Of a stretch of 64,000 nucleotides of DNA, positions 45,660 to 54,903 are shown one piece after another; position 1 is the stretch's first letter; each line of letters begins with the position of its first letter. Both the position numbers and the translations under genes were made by a program. The DNA lies in assembly GCA_937930635.1 (NCBI GenBank), contig CALHCF010000002.1, positions 186,001 through 250,000 of the forward strand. Direction: 5' to 3'. The stretch comes from an uncultured Rhizobiaceae group bacterium. GTDB taxonomy: Bacteria > Pseudomonadota > Alphaproteobacteria > Rhizobiales > Rhizobiaceae. Under the pieces are notes generated by a model. The model had not been told where the DNA came from. It worked only from the letters and a program-made list of their open reading frames with translations, and made no database searches.

Positions 45660-46673
45660 GTGATCGATTTTCTCAACGCACTGACCCTCTTTGCCAATTT
45701 CGTCCTCATTCCAGGCCTGACTTATGGTTCTCAGCTGGCGCTGGGTGCTCTGGGGATCACATTGCTTTATGGCATTCTTCGGTTTGCCAATTTTGCCCAT
45801 GGAGACACCATGGCCTTCGGCACCATGGTCACCATTCTGGCGACCTGGTGGTTGCAGGGCACAGGTGTTTCGATTGCACCCTTGCCAACCGCACTGCTGG
45901 CGCTGCCCATTGGCGTTGCAGCAACGGCTATCTTTGCGCTGGCGACGGACCGGCTGGTCTACCGGCATTATCGCGAAGTAAAGGCACCGCCAATTCGTCT
46001 CGTCATGGCTTCGGTCGGGGTGATGTTTGTCATGAACGGCATCGTTCGTTTTATCATTGGCCCAAACGACCAGAGTTTTATGGATGGTGAGCGTTTTATT
46101 GTGAAGGCACGCGCCTTCAAGAATGCGACCGGCCTCAATGAAGGGCTTGCGATAAAATCATCGCAAATGCTGACCGTGGTGATGGCCATGGTTCTTGTCG
46201 CCTTGCTCTTCTGGTTTTTGAACCGCACACGCACCGGCAAATCAATGCGGGCCTTTTCCGATAACGAAGACCTTGCTCTTTTGTCAGGGATTTCACCGCA
46301 AAAGGTCGTGACGGTGACGTGGATTCTGGCTGCTGGTCTCGCGACCATTGCCGGTGTTCTTTATGGGCTGGACAAGAGCTTCAAACCGTTCACCTACTTC
46401 CAGTTGCTGCTGCCGATGTTTGCTGCGGCCATTGTCGGCGGTGTGGGGCATCCGGTCGGTGCAATTCTGGGAGGTTTCGTGGTGGCGTTTTCGGAGGTCG
46501 CTGTCACCTATGCCTATAAGAAATTCATCACCTATCTGGTGCCGGTGGACTATGCGCCTGAGGGTTTGATGCAGCTTTTGTCGACGGACTACAAATTTGC
46601 CGTTTCCTTTATCATTCTGGTTGTTGTGCTGCTGGTGCGGCCAACAGGGTTGCTGAAAGGTAAGGTGATATGA
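45660..46673 (+). CDS. livH: Branched-chain amino-acid ABC transporter permease (LivH type)
   Basis: The 337-residue inner-membrane protein has eight or more hydrophobic segments and the LivH signature ALGALGITLLYGILRFANFAHGD near residues 22-44; a later GVGHPVGAILGGFVVA segment is also typical. The start is GTG at 45660, and the stop overlaps the LivM gene (ATGA). Confidence 0.93.
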   Translation: MIDFLNALTLFANFVLIPGLTYGSQLALGALGITLLYGILRFANFAHGDTMAFGTMVTILATWWLQGTGVSIAPLPTALLALPIGVAATAIFALATDRLVYRHYREVKAPPIRLVMASVGVMFVMNGIVRFIIGPNDQSFMDGERFIVKARAFKNATGLNEGLAIKSSQMLTVVMAMVLVALLFWFLNRTRTGKSMRAFSDNEDLALLSGISPQKVVTVTWILAAGLATIAGVLYGLDKSFKPFTYFQLLLPMFAAAIVGGVGHPVGAILGGFVVAFSEVAVTYAYKKFITYLVPVDYAPEGLMQLLSTDYKFAVSFIILVVVLLVRPTGLLKGKVI

Positions 46674-48037
46674 ACCCTTCGATGCGCGCCCTTATCGGTT
46701 TTGGAATTATGGCAGTCCTGCTGGCCGGGGTCGGTCACTACCAATCCTGGAACGTCATGCTCGCGATCTTCAATCTGTGCCTGATTTCGGCAGTGATGGC
46801 GCTGGGTGTGAATATTCAGTGGGGATATGCGGGGCTCTTTAATGTCGGGATCATGGGGTTTGCGGCACTGGGTGGCGTTGCAGCCATGCTGACGTCCCGT
46901 GCGCCCGTATCAACCGCGTGGGCCGCAGGTGGCAGCAATCTGCTCATTGCAGGGGCGGTAACCCTTGGGGTGATTGCGGCTGCCTGGCAGCTTTCGAAAT
47001 GGCGGGGCAGGGCATGGGTAAAAACGGTCGCGATGCTGATTGTGGTGTTGGGTGGCTATGTGCTGATCCGTCAGTTTTATGATCCCGCCGTATTGGCCAT
47101 TGAGGCGGACAACCCGGCGAAATCGGGTTTCCTGGGCGGCCTGGGGCTGCCAATTATCTTTTCCTGGGCTGTTGGTGGGGTGTTTGCAGCCATCATTGCC
47201 TGGTTAATCGGCAAGGTTGCCCTGGGGTTGCGCTCCGATTATCTGGCGATTGCAACGCTTGGAATTTCGGAAATCCTGATCGCGGTTATGAAAAATGAAG
47301 ACTGGCTGACGCGCGGCGTGAAAAACGTCACGGGTCTGCAGCGCCCTGTGCCTTATGAACTGAATTTGCAGGAAAGCCCGCGGTTTATTGAATGGGTCGA
47401 GTGGTTTTACGCGGGCAGTCTTGCCGGGCTTGAGGGGGCGACCCGGTCGCAGATGCTGCGTGAATTGACTGTTGAGGGATCAAGCCTGTTCGTAAAACTG
47501 TGTTACGGCGGACTGTTCCTTGCCGTCTTGCTGATCGTGTTAATTCTGTGCGTGCTCGCCCTGGCATCACCCTGGGGCCGTATGGTGCGGGCCATCCGTG
47601 ACAATGAAGTCTCGGCCGCAGCGATGGGCAAGAATGTCACGCGCCGTCATTTGCAGATATTTGTTCTGGGGTCGGCGGTGGTTGGTATCGCCGGTGCCAT
47701 GCTCACCACACTTGATGGTCAGTTCACGCCGGGCACCTATCAGCCCCTGCGTTATACTTTCCTGATCTGGGTGATGGTTATTGTCGGGGGATCGGGCAAT
47801 AATCTGGGATCGGTTTTGGGGGCTTTCATCATCTGGTTCGTCTGGATTGAGGCAGAACCGGCCGGTAACTGGCTGATGGGCATTGCAACCGCTTCAATGG
47901 AAGAGGGAGACTGGCTGCGCCGACACCTTCTCGACAGCGCTCAGCATATGCGTTTTTTGATTATGGGTGTTATCATGCTGGTGGTGATGCGCTTTAGCCC
48001 CGGCGGAATATTGCCGGAACGTACGGCAAGGAGCTGA
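46670..48037 (+). CDS. livM: Branched-chain amino-acid ABC transporter permease (LivM type)
   Basis: The 455-residue permease is longer than many LivM proteins because of an extra membrane pair around residues 80-150. Family features are LGVNIQWGYAGLFNVGIMGF, LGLRSDYLAIATLGISEIL, SPWGRMVRAIRDNEVSAAAMGKNV and the C-terminal FSPGGILPER. It completes the membrane part of the operon. Confidence 0.93.
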   Translation: MNPSMRALIGFGIMAVLLAGVGHYQSWNVMLAIFNLCLISAVMALGVNIQWGYAGLFNVGIMGFAALGGVAAMLTSRAPVSTAWAAGGSNLLIAGAVTLGVIAAAWQLSKWRGRAWVKTVAMLIVVLGGYVLIRQFYDPAVLAIEADNPAKSGFLGGLGLPIIFSWAVGGVFAAIIAWLIGKVALGLRSDYLAIATLGISEILIAVMKNEDWLTRGVKNVTGLQRPVPYELNLQESPRFIEWVEWFYAGSLAGLEGATRSQMLRELTVEGSSLFVKLCYGGLFLAVLLIVLILCVLALASPWGRMVRAIRDNEVSAAAMGKNVTRRHLQIFVLGSAVVGIAGAMLTTLDGQFTPGTYQPLRYTFLIWVMVIVGGSGNNLGSVLGAFIIWFVWIEAEPAGNWLMGIATASMEEGDWLRRHLLDSAQHMRFLIMGVIMLVVMRFSPGGILPERTARS

Positions 48038-48185
48038 TCGCTGTAACAGGGGATAAAAACACAGGTTGCTTAACCGATAAAAACATCGGAAATTAGATTC
48101 ATTCGACGGTAATTCAGACCGTCCATGGAGAGCGGTGCCGGGTATTGGCATCAAAACAAACGAGAATAGTTTCAGGGAGTACAAC

Positions 48186-49373
48186 ATGAAAAAACTTCTT
48201 CTCGCATCGACCATTCTTGCGGGCATGACCACAGCAGCGTTTGCTGACGGGCACGAAGTGAAAATGGGCGTTATTTTGGGCTTTACCGGTCCTATTGAAT
48301 CGCTGACACCGGACATGGCCAGCGCTGCTGAACTTGCCATGAAGGAAACAGCTGGCAAGGTTCTGGATGGCAAGACCATCGTTGCTGTTCGTGCAGACTC
48401 AACCTGCACAGATGCCGCTGCCGCCACTGCTGCTGCAGAAAAGCTGATCACGTCTGACGGTGTTGTTGGAATCATGGGGGCTGACTGCTCTGGTGTAACC
48501 ACAGCAATCGCCAATAATGTGGGTGTTCCCAACGGTGTGGTCATGGTTTCCCCATCCGCCACATCACCGGCGCTGACCACAATCGAAGACAAGGGCTTCT
48601 TCTTCCGTACAGCCCCTTCGGATGCCCGTCAGGGACAGGTTCTGGCTGATATCCTCAAAGACAAGGGCATCACCAAGGTTGCCGTGACATTCACCAACAA
48701 TGATTACGGCAAAGGCCTTGCCGACTCGTTTGCGACCGCATTCAAAGCCGCTGGCGGCGAAATTGCGATCAGTGCAGCCCATGAAGACGGCAAGGCAGAC
48801 TATTCCGCCGAAGTCGGCGCGCTGTCGGCTGCCGGTGCTGAGCATCTTGCGGTCTTTGGATACGTGGATCAGGGCGGAAAGGGCATCATCCAGACCTCTC
48901 TTGATACCGGCGCTTTCGACAAGTTCATCCTTGCTGATGGCATGATCGGTGAATCGTTGATCAAGGCGATCGGTGCTGACCTCAACGGAACAATCGGCAC
49001 TTTGCCCGGTTCCGATTCAGCCGGTGCTGCCAAGTTCAAGGAAGTCGCCACGGCTGGTGGCCTGAAAAAGAACGACGGCCCGTTCATGCCGGAGTCTTAT
49101 GACGCCGCCGCATTGATGATCCTCGCCATGCAGGCTGCCGGTTCAACAGACCGTGCCGCCATCCAGGGCAAGATCATGGACGTCGCCAACGCACCGGGCG
49201 AAAAGATCCTTCCCGGCGAACTGGCAAAAGCGCTGGAGATTTTGAAATCCGGCGGCCAGGTCGATTATGAAGGCGCCTCCAATGTCACGCTCACCGATGT
49301 TGGTGAAGCCGCTGGTTCCTACAAGGAACTGGAGGTCAAGGATGGCAAGTTTGAGACCATCAAAATCCGCTAA
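48186..49373 (+). CDS. livK: Branched-chain/hydrophobic amino-acid ABC transporter substrate-binding protein (LivK type)
   Basis: The 395-residue periplasmic binding protein has a cleavable signal (MKKLLLASTILAGMTTAAFA) and a type I fold starting VKMGVILGFTGPIESLTPDM. The pocket region includes SPSATSPALT. The ATG at 48186 has an AGGGAG ribosome site 8 bases upstream. The 148-base gap after livM contains a CCGAT/ATCGG hairpin (48074-48089) without a T-run. A strong terminator follows the gene. Ligand specificity cannot be read from sequence. Confidence 0.92.
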   Translation: MKKLLLASTILAGMTTAAFADGHEVKMGVILGFTGPIESLTPDMASAAELAMKETAGKVLDGKTIVAVRADSTCTDAAAATAAAEKLITSDGVVGIMGADCSGVTTAIANNVGVPNGVVMVSPSATSPALTTIEDKGFFFRTAPSDARQGQVLADILKDKGITKVAVTFTNNDYGKGLADSFATAFKAAGGEIAISAAHEDGKADYSAEVGALSAAGAEHLAVFGYVDQGGKGIIQTSLDTGAFDKFILADGMIGESLIKAIGADLNGTIGTLPGSDSAGAAKFKEVATAGGLKKNDGPFMPESYDAAALMILAMQAAGSTDRAAIQGKIMDVANAPGEKILPGELAKALEILKSGGQVDYEGASNVTLTDVGEAAGSYKELEVKDGKFETIKIR

Positions 49374-49400
49374 GGGTTTGCTGGAATTGTGATATCTGGT

Positions 49401-49437
49401 GCCCGGCAGCCACTGGTTGCCGGGCATTTTGTTTTTT
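49401..49437 (+). terminator. Rho-independent terminator after livK
   Basis: GCCCGGCA (49401-49408) pairs with TGCCGGGC (49418-49425) around a 9-base loop, followed by ATTTTGTTTTTT. It ends where the ribosome site (GGAG, 49438-49441) of the next gene begins, so that gene is expressed by read-through or by a promoter not visible here. Confidence 0.85.
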
Positions 49438-49447
49438 GGAGCACAGC

Positions 49448-51109
49448 ATGAAAAACCGTACCGGCGCGCAACTGCTTGTTGAATGTCTGCTTGCGCAGGA
49501 AGTTGAGATCGGTTTCGGCGTGCCGGGGGAGAGCTATCTGGCCGTTCTCGATGCCCTTCACGATGTATCCAACGCTTTCAGCTTTGTCGGCTGCCGCAAT
49601 GAAGGGGGCGGAGCCTTTATGGCAGAAGCCTATGGAAAGCTGACCGGTAAACCCGGCATCCTTTTCGTTACCCGTGGACCGGGAGCGACCAACGCATCCA
49701 TCGGCATCCACACGGCCATGCAGGATTCCACACCCATGGTGGTTTTTGTCGGTCAGATCGAGACATCCATGCGGGGGCGTGAAGCTTTTCAGGAACTGGA
49801 TTACAAGGCGGTTTTCGGGTCGATGGCCAAATGGGTCGTCGAGATTGACGATGCGGACCGAGTGCCGGAACTGGTCTCCCGTGCCTTTGCTGTCGCTCAA
49901 TCAGGGCGTCCGGGGCCGGTGGTGGTGGCTTTGCCCGAAGACATGCTGGTTCAAAAGACAAGCGCCATTCCCCGGGCGAGGGTTGTTCCGGTTCAGGCGA
50001 AACCGGATTCGGCGCAGATTGAAGACCTGATGGACCGTCTGGCAGCGGCCCAAAAACCTGTTCTTGTTGCCGGTGGCGGCGGTTGGGGCCGCAAAGGTGA
50101 GGCGGCGCTAAAGCAGTTTGCTGAAGCCAACAGCCTTCCTGTGATCGTCACGTTTCGCAATCAGGACGTGATCGACAATCACTCACCAAGTTATATCGGA
50201 GATGCAGGATTTGGCATCGCTCCTGAAATTCGCCGGTTTCTTGATGAGAGCGATCTACTAATCGCGCTCAATGTCCGTTTTGGAGAAACACTGACTGACG
50301 GCTACTCGCTGTTTGATCCTGCAACATTTGAAAAAACACTTGTCCATGCCCATGCCAGCGATGGCGAGCTGGGTAAGATCTTTACCCCCGATCTCGCCAT
50401 TCTTTCAGGACCGAATGAAATGGCACAGGCTCTGGCGCAGTGTCCGCCGGTCGCGGAACCGGTCTGGGCAGAGCGCACAAAACAGGCCCGCGAAGCCTGG
50501 AATGCCGGCCTTGAAGTGCAACCGCAGCCGGGTGGCGTGGATATGGGCATCATCATGGAATATCTGCGCGAGGTGCTTCCAGAAGATGCCATTATTACCA
50601 ATGGTGCAGGGAATTTTGCGATCTGGGCAGGACGGTACATCTACTATGGGGCCGGGCGCAGGCTTCTTGGGCCGCAGGCAGGGTCGATGGGAGCAGGCGT
50701 CCCTGCCGCAGTCATGGCCAAAATGGTCGATCCGACCCGTTTTGTCCTGTGTTTTGCCGGTGATGGTGACTTTCAGATGAACGGAATGGAACTGGGTGCC
50801 GCGCTTCAGCATGGCGCTTACCCTGTGATCCTGCTCCTGAATAACGGTACCTACGGAACCATCCGTATGCATCAGGAACGCGAATATCCGGGGCGTGTGA
50901 GCGGTACCGAGATTGTCAATCCGGATTTTACCGCAATTGCCAAAGCCTATGGCATGTTGGGCGAGCGCATTGAGCGCACCGAGGATTTTTCTGACGCATT
51001 CCAGCGCGCCTGCGCTTCACCAACCGGCGGCCTTCTTGAGCTGATGATTGATCAGGAGGGCCTGTCGCCGCGCATGACGGTCTCAAAGCTACGTGCACAA
51101 AAGCAGTAA
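49448..51109 (+). CDS. Thiamine diphosphate-dependent enzyme (acetolactate synthase-like)
   Basis: The 553-residue protein has three ThDP-enzyme domains: PYR (VGCRNEGGGAFMAEAYG, catalytic Glu52), a central domain (QKPVLVAGGGGWGRKGEAAL) and PP (AGDGDFQMNGMELGAALQH followed by LLNNGTYGTI). It resembles the IlvB/oxalyl-CoA decarboxylase group, but no small regulatory subunit is nearby and the substrate is undetermined. The ATG at 49448 has GGAG six bases upstream. It follows the Liv operon behind a terminator, so a shared catabolic role is only suggestive. Confidence 0.88.
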   Translation: MKNRTGAQLLVECLLAQEVEIGFGVPGESYLAVLDALHDVSNAFSFVGCRNEGGGAFMAEAYGKLTGKPGILFVTRGPGATNASIGIHTAMQDSTPMVVFVGQIETSMRGREAFQELDYKAVFGSMAKWVVEIDDADRVPELVSRAFAVAQSGRPGPVVVALPEDMLVQKTSAIPRARVVPVQAKPDSAQIEDLMDRLAAAQKPVLVAGGGGWGRKGEAALKQFAEANSLPVIVTFRNQDVIDNHSPSYIGDAGFGIAPEIRRFLDESDLLIALNVRFGETLTDGYSLFDPATFEKTLVHAHASDGELGKIFTPDLAILSGPNEMAQALAQCPPVAEPVWAERTKQAREAWNAGLEVQPQPGGVDMGIIMEYLREVLPEDAIITNGAGNFAIWAGRYIYYGAGRRLLGPQAGSMGAGVPAAVMAKMVDPTRFVLCFAGDGDFQMNGMELGAALQHGAYPVILLLNNGTYGTIRMHQEREYPGRVSGTEIVNPDFTAIAKAYGMLGERIERTEDFSDAFQRACASPTGGLLELMIDQEGLSPRMTVSKLRAQKQ

Positions 51110-51122
51110 AAAGAGGGGCGAT

Positions 51123-51151
51123 CTTGACCTTGGCTCCATTTCTTATCAACT
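51123..51151 (+). promoter_or_regulatory. Possible promoter of the fabD operon
   Basis: CTTGAC (51123-51128) with a weak -10 (TCAACT, 51146-51151) after 17 bases lies 20-50 bases upstream of fabD. The -35 fits alphaproteobacteria; the -10 is poor. Confidence 0.35.
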
Positions 51152-51171
51152 AGACGAAACACCTTTTGTCT

Positions 51172-52122
51172 ATGGATTCTCCAATGCTCGCACTCACCTT
51201 TCCCGGACAAGGCTCTCAGGCAGTCGGCATGGGTCGGGAACTGGCCGATGTTTTTCCAGAAGCCAGAGCCGTTTTTGACGAAGTTGATGATGCGCTGGGA
51301 GAAAAACTCTCTGCGCTCATCTGGGAGGGCGATGAAGAGACGCTGAAACTGACCGCCAATGCTCAACCCGCACTGATGGCGGTCAGTCTCGCGGCTGTTC
51401 GGGCCATGGAATCAAAGGGTTTTCAGGTGACCCGCGCCTCTTATGTTGCCGGGCACAGTTTGGGTGAATATTCGGCACTGGCAGCGGCACACGCACTCAG
51501 CATCAGCGATACCGCACGGCTCTTGCGCATACGCGGAGAAGCGATGCAGGCCGCCGTCCCGGTGGGTGTTGGTGCTATGGCAGCGATTATCGGACTGGAG
51601 CAATTGGTGGTCGATACAATCTGTATCGAGGCGACCGAGGGGGAAAACAGCTGTCAGGTAGCCAATGACAATGGCGGCGGGCAAATTGTGATTTCCGGCC
51701 ATAAAGAGGCTGTGGAACGGGCCATGGAAGCTGCCACAACCGTGGGCGCAAAACGGACATTGCCCTTGCCGGTCTCAGCCCCTTTCCATTCAAAACTCAT
51801 GGAACCTGCAGGGCAGCGCATGGCTCAGGCGCTTGAAGAAGTCGACATCAAACCCACCATTGTCCCTTTGATTTCAAACGTGCTGGCAGAACCGATTTCT
51901 CATCCCGACGACGTCAAAAAGCGTCTGATAGAGCAGGTTACCGGGCGTGTTCGCTGGGCTGAAAGTGTCACCTATATGTCGCAGGAGGGGGTGAGCAACC
52001 TTTGGGAGATAGGGTCCGGCAAGGTTTTGTGCGGGTTGGCGCGCCGGATCGACCGGGATCTGAAGACAACCGCCATCGGCAAACCTGAAGATATTGACAC
52101 TGCCCTTGAATCAATTTCTTAG
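51172..52122 (+). CDS. fabD: Malonyl-CoA:ACP transacylase
   Basis: FabD transfers malonyl groups to acyl carrier protein. LTFPGQGSQAVGMG and the GHSLGEYSALAA nucleophile elbow are diagnostic, and the SAPFHSKLM segment carries the second catalytic His. The length of ~316 is normal. The ATG at 51172 is used; TTG at 51166 and ATG at 51184 are possible and no strong ribosome site decides. It is the first gene of the fatty-acid synthesis cluster. Confidence 0.95.
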   Translation: MDSPMLALTFPGQGSQAVGMGRELADVFPEARAVFDEVDDALGEKLSALIWEGDEETLKLTANAQPALMAVSLAAVRAMESKGFQVTRASYVAGHSLGEYSALAAAHALSISDTARLLRIRGEAMQAAVPVGVGAMAAIIGLEQLVVDTICIEATEGENSCQVANDNGGGQIVISGHKEAVERAMEAATTVGAKRTLPLPVSAPFHSKLMEPAGQRMAQALEEVDIKPTIVPLISNVLAEPISHPDDVKKRLIEQVTGRVRWAESVTYMSQEGVSNLWEIGSGKVLCGLARRIDRDLKTTAIGKPEDIDTALESIS

Positions 52123-52197
52123 CGTGAGCAACCATCTCCTCAGTCAACACGACCAGGCTGCGGAAAAGACTCACAAAATTTATTACTGGAGAAAGCA

Positions 52198-52935
52198 ATG
52201 TTTGACCTGACTGGCAAGAAGGCACTCGTGACCGGAGCCTCGGGCGGCATTGGCGAAGCCATCGCAAAAATGCTGCATGAGCAGGGGGCGGTGGTCGGGC
52301 TTCACGGCACCCGTGAAGAGAAGCTGAAAACCATGGCATCGCAGATGGGGGCGAACGCCCATATTTTCCCGGCCAATCTTGGTGATTCCAACGAAATCAA
52401 GGAATTGGCCAGCAAAGCTGAATCTGAACTCGAGGGTATCGATATTCTGGTCAACAATGCGGGAATAACCAAAGACGGTTTGTTTGTGCGCATGAGCGAT
52501 GAAGACTGGGATGCGGTGCTGGACATCAATCTCAGGGCAACTTTTCAACTTACCAGAGATGTCGTGTATCCCATGATGCGCCGCAAAGGTGGCCGGATTA
52601 TCAACATAACATCAGTGGTTGGCGTGACCGGGAATGCCGGGCAGGGAAACTACTGTGCTTCAAAGGCCGGCATGATTGGCATGTCAAAATCACTGGCGAT
52701 GGAGATTGCCAGCCGTGGAGTGACCGTCAACTGCGTTGCACCGGGATTTATCGAGACACCCATGACGGATGTTTTGAATGAAAAACAGCGTGATGCCATA
52801 TTGGCAAGCGTTCCTTCCAGACGGCTTGGAACAGGCGCAGAAGTTGCCAGTGCGGTGTCTTTTCTGGCAAGCGATGAGGCCTCTTACATCACGGGTCAGA
52901 CGATTCACGTGAATGGCGGCATGGCGATGATTTAG
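52198..52935 (+). CDS. fabG: 3-oxoacyl-ACP reductase
   Basis: The NADPH-dependent SDR reduces 3-ketoacyl-ACP. TGASGGIGEA (12-21), NNAGITKDG and the catalytic GNYCASKAGM (Tyr-x3-Lys) are present, with FabG-type C terminus ITGQTIHVNGGMAMI. The length of 245 is standard. A GGAG ribosome site precedes the ATG; it lies 75 bases after fabD. Confidence 0.97.
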   Translation: MFDLTGKKALVTGASGGIGEAIAKMLHEQGAVVGLHGTREEKLKTMASQMGANAHIFPANLGDSNEIKELASKAESELEGIDILVNNAGITKDGLFVRMSDEDWDAVLDINLRATFQLTRDVVYPMMRRKGGRIINITSVVGVTGNAGQGNYCASKAGMIGMSKSLAMEIASRGVTVNCVAPGFIETPMTDVLNEKQRDAILASVPSRRLGTGAEVASAVSFLASDEASYITGQTIHVNGGMAMI

Positions 52936-53114
52936 CGCTGATTGGCGAATCTGTTCAGTTTTTCCTTCCCCAAATTAGCCCAAACCGAGGCAAAAGCAGG
53001 ATAAAGCTGTTGAAAAACAACGCAAACCGGGCCTTGAGACAATAGCGCTTGATCTGGCTTGCTGCGTTAACTAGGAAGAAGCGAAATGAGTTTGGTCCAT
53101 ACCGGAGAACCAAT

Positions 53115-53351
53115 ATGAGCGATACAGAAGACCGCGTTAAGAAAATCGTTGTAGAGCACCTCGGCGTCGAGGGTGAAAAGGTTGTGCTGAATGCGTCTTT
53201 TATCGACGATCTGGGCGCGGACAGCCTGGACACAGTCGAGCTGGTGATGGCCTTTGAAGAGGAATTCGGTGTCGAAATTCCCGACGATGCGGCTGAAACC
53301 ATTCAGACGGTCAAAGATGCCGTCGATTATCTCGATAAAAACAAAGCCTGA
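53115..53351 (+). CDS. acpP: Acyl carrier protein
   Basis: The 78-residue acidic four-helix protein carries the phosphopantetheine site Ser37 in GADSLD. The ATG at 53115 follows a GGAG ribosome site and gives the canonical [18 protein letters not shown]. It has its own ~180-base upstream gap, probably with an extra promoter for high expression, and a hairpin after the stop. Confidence 0.97.
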   Translation: MSDTEDRVKKIVVEHLGVEGEKVVLNASFIDDLGADSLDTVELVMAFEEEFGVEIPDDAAETIQTVKDAVDYLDKNKA

Positions 53352-53363
53352 TTGGGCTTGCCT

Positions 53364-53397
53364 GGTGCCTCAGTCTTATGAGGCATCGTTTGGCACC
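53364..53397 (+). other. RNA hairpin between acpP and fabF
   Basis: TGCCTCA (53366-53372) and TGAGGCA (53379-53385) form a 7-base stem with a 6-base loop. An alternative pairing of GGTGCC (53364-53369) with GGCACC (53392-53397) is mutually exclusive. No T-run follows, so it may stabilise the acpP message or act as a partial attenuator. Confidence 0.5.
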
Positions 53398-53464
53398 GGA
53401 ATTGCGTGCCCGCTGCTGCTGATGACTGGTCGGCATTTTCCACGAAACGTAAACTGGGCGTAAT

Positions 53465-54727
53465 ATGATCATGAGACGTGCCGTCGTGACCGGTATTGGC
53501 ATGGTGTCACCGCTCGGGGGTGACGCCGAGACCACCTGGGCCAATCTTGTAGCCGGTAAGAATGCTGCAAAACGCGTTACCGATTTCGAAGTTGAAGACC
53601 TGCCTGCGAAAATCGCTTGCCAGCTTCCGCGTGGCGACACGAGCGATGGCAATTTTGATCCCGATGACTGGATGGAAGTGAAGGAGCAACGCAAGGTTGA
53701 CCCGTTCATTGTCTATGCGGTTTCTGCTGCCACTCAGGCGTTAAATGATGCCGGTTGGCACCCCAAGACTGAAGATGAGAAATGTGCCACGGGTACGCTG
53801 ATCGGCTCAGGTATTGGGGGTCTTCAGGGAATTGAGCAGACGTCGCTTTTGCTTGCTGAGCGCGGACCGCGGCGCGTTAGCCCGTTTTTTATTCCTGGCC
53901 GCCTGATCAATCTGGCCTCGGGATATGTATCAATCATGCATGGTCTTAAAGGACCCAACCACTCGGTTGTGACGGCCTGCTCGACCGGCGCCCATGCCAT
54001 TGGCGATGCTGCCCGGATGATCGCCCTTGGCGATGCCGATGTCATGGTGGCAGGCGGTTCTGAATCGCCCGTGTGTCGGTTGTCGCTTGCCGGCTTTGCA
54101 GCCTGCAAGGCGCTTTCCACATCATTCAATGACGAACCTGAGAAGGCATCACGGCCATGGGATGCGGACCGTGATGGATTTGTCATGGGTGAGGGGGCCG
54201 GGATCGTTGTTGTCGAGGAACTTGAACACGCCAAGGCACGGGGTGCAAAAATCTATGGTGAGGTGATCGGATACGGCCTTTCCGGCGATGCCCATCACAT
54301 AACCGCACCGGCGCAGGACCACGAGGGTGCATTCCGCGCCATGAAGGCGAGCCTGAAACGTGCCGGTATCGAGGCATCACAGATTGACTATGTAAACGCC
54401 CACGGCACGTCCACCATGGCGGATACGATGGAGCTTGGTGCGGTCGAGAGACTTGTTGGTGATTCGGCTGCGAACCTCACCATGTCCTCCACCAAATCGG
54501 CAATTGGCCATCTTTTGGGTGCCGCCGGGTCGGTTGAAGCCATTTTCTGTCTCCAGGCCATGCGGGACGGCAGGGTTCCGCCAACGCTGAACCTCGACAA
54601 GCCGGAAGCGGAAACAGCAGTTGATCTTGTGCCAAAAGCCGCAAAAGACCTGGAAATCAATATTGCGCTGTCCAATTCTTTTGGTTTTGGCGGAACGAAT
54701 GCGTCTTTGGTCTTCCAAAAAGTCTGA
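53465..54727 (+). CDS. fabF: 3-oxoacyl-ACP synthase II
   Basis: The thiolase-fold condensing enzyme elongates acyl-ACP chains. The Cys-His-His triad is in TACSTGAHA, VNAHGTSTMAD and KSAIGHLLGAAG. RRAVVTGIGMVSPLG marks the N terminus; 420 residues is normal. Two in-frame ATGs (53465, 53471) are possible. Confidence 0.97.
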   Translation: MIMRRAVVTGIGMVSPLGGDAETTWANLVAGKNAAKRVTDFEVEDLPAKIACQLPRGDTSDGNFDPDDWMEVKEQRKVDPFIVYAVSAATQALNDAGWHPKTEDEKCATGTLIGSGIGGLQGIEQTSLLLAERGPRRVSPFFIPGRLINLASGYVSIMHGLKGPNHSVVTACSTGAHAIGDAARMIALGDADVMVAGGSESPVCRLSLAGFAACKALSTSFNDEPEKASRPWDADRDGFVMGEGAGIVVVEELEHAKARGAKIYGEVIGYGLSGDAHHITAPAQDHEGAFRAMKASLKRAGIEASQIDYVNAHGTSTMADTMELGAVERLVGDSAANLTMSSTKSAIGHLLGAAGSVEAIFCLQAMRDGRVPPTLNLDKPEAETAVDLVPKAAKDLEINIALSNSFGFGGTNASLVFQKV

Positions 54728-54903
54728 TTTTTGTCTCCTTTGGATTGGGCATTTTTGCCTGTTGGTGTATGTGTTTAACAACACTGGGCCGGTGTCGTTT
54801 CTCGCTGTTTTGCCACATTGATTTGATTGTGTTGGCGTTCATGGGGTGCGAAATGCGGTGAGTGGTTTGATGTCACGCAAAAACAAGAAGGCGGATTTGC
54901 CCC

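Noticed and set aside
48074..48089. CCGAT/ATCGG hairpin between livM and livK as terminator or riboswitch
   Set aside because: Short stem, A-rich loop, no T-run, and no recognisable aptamer.
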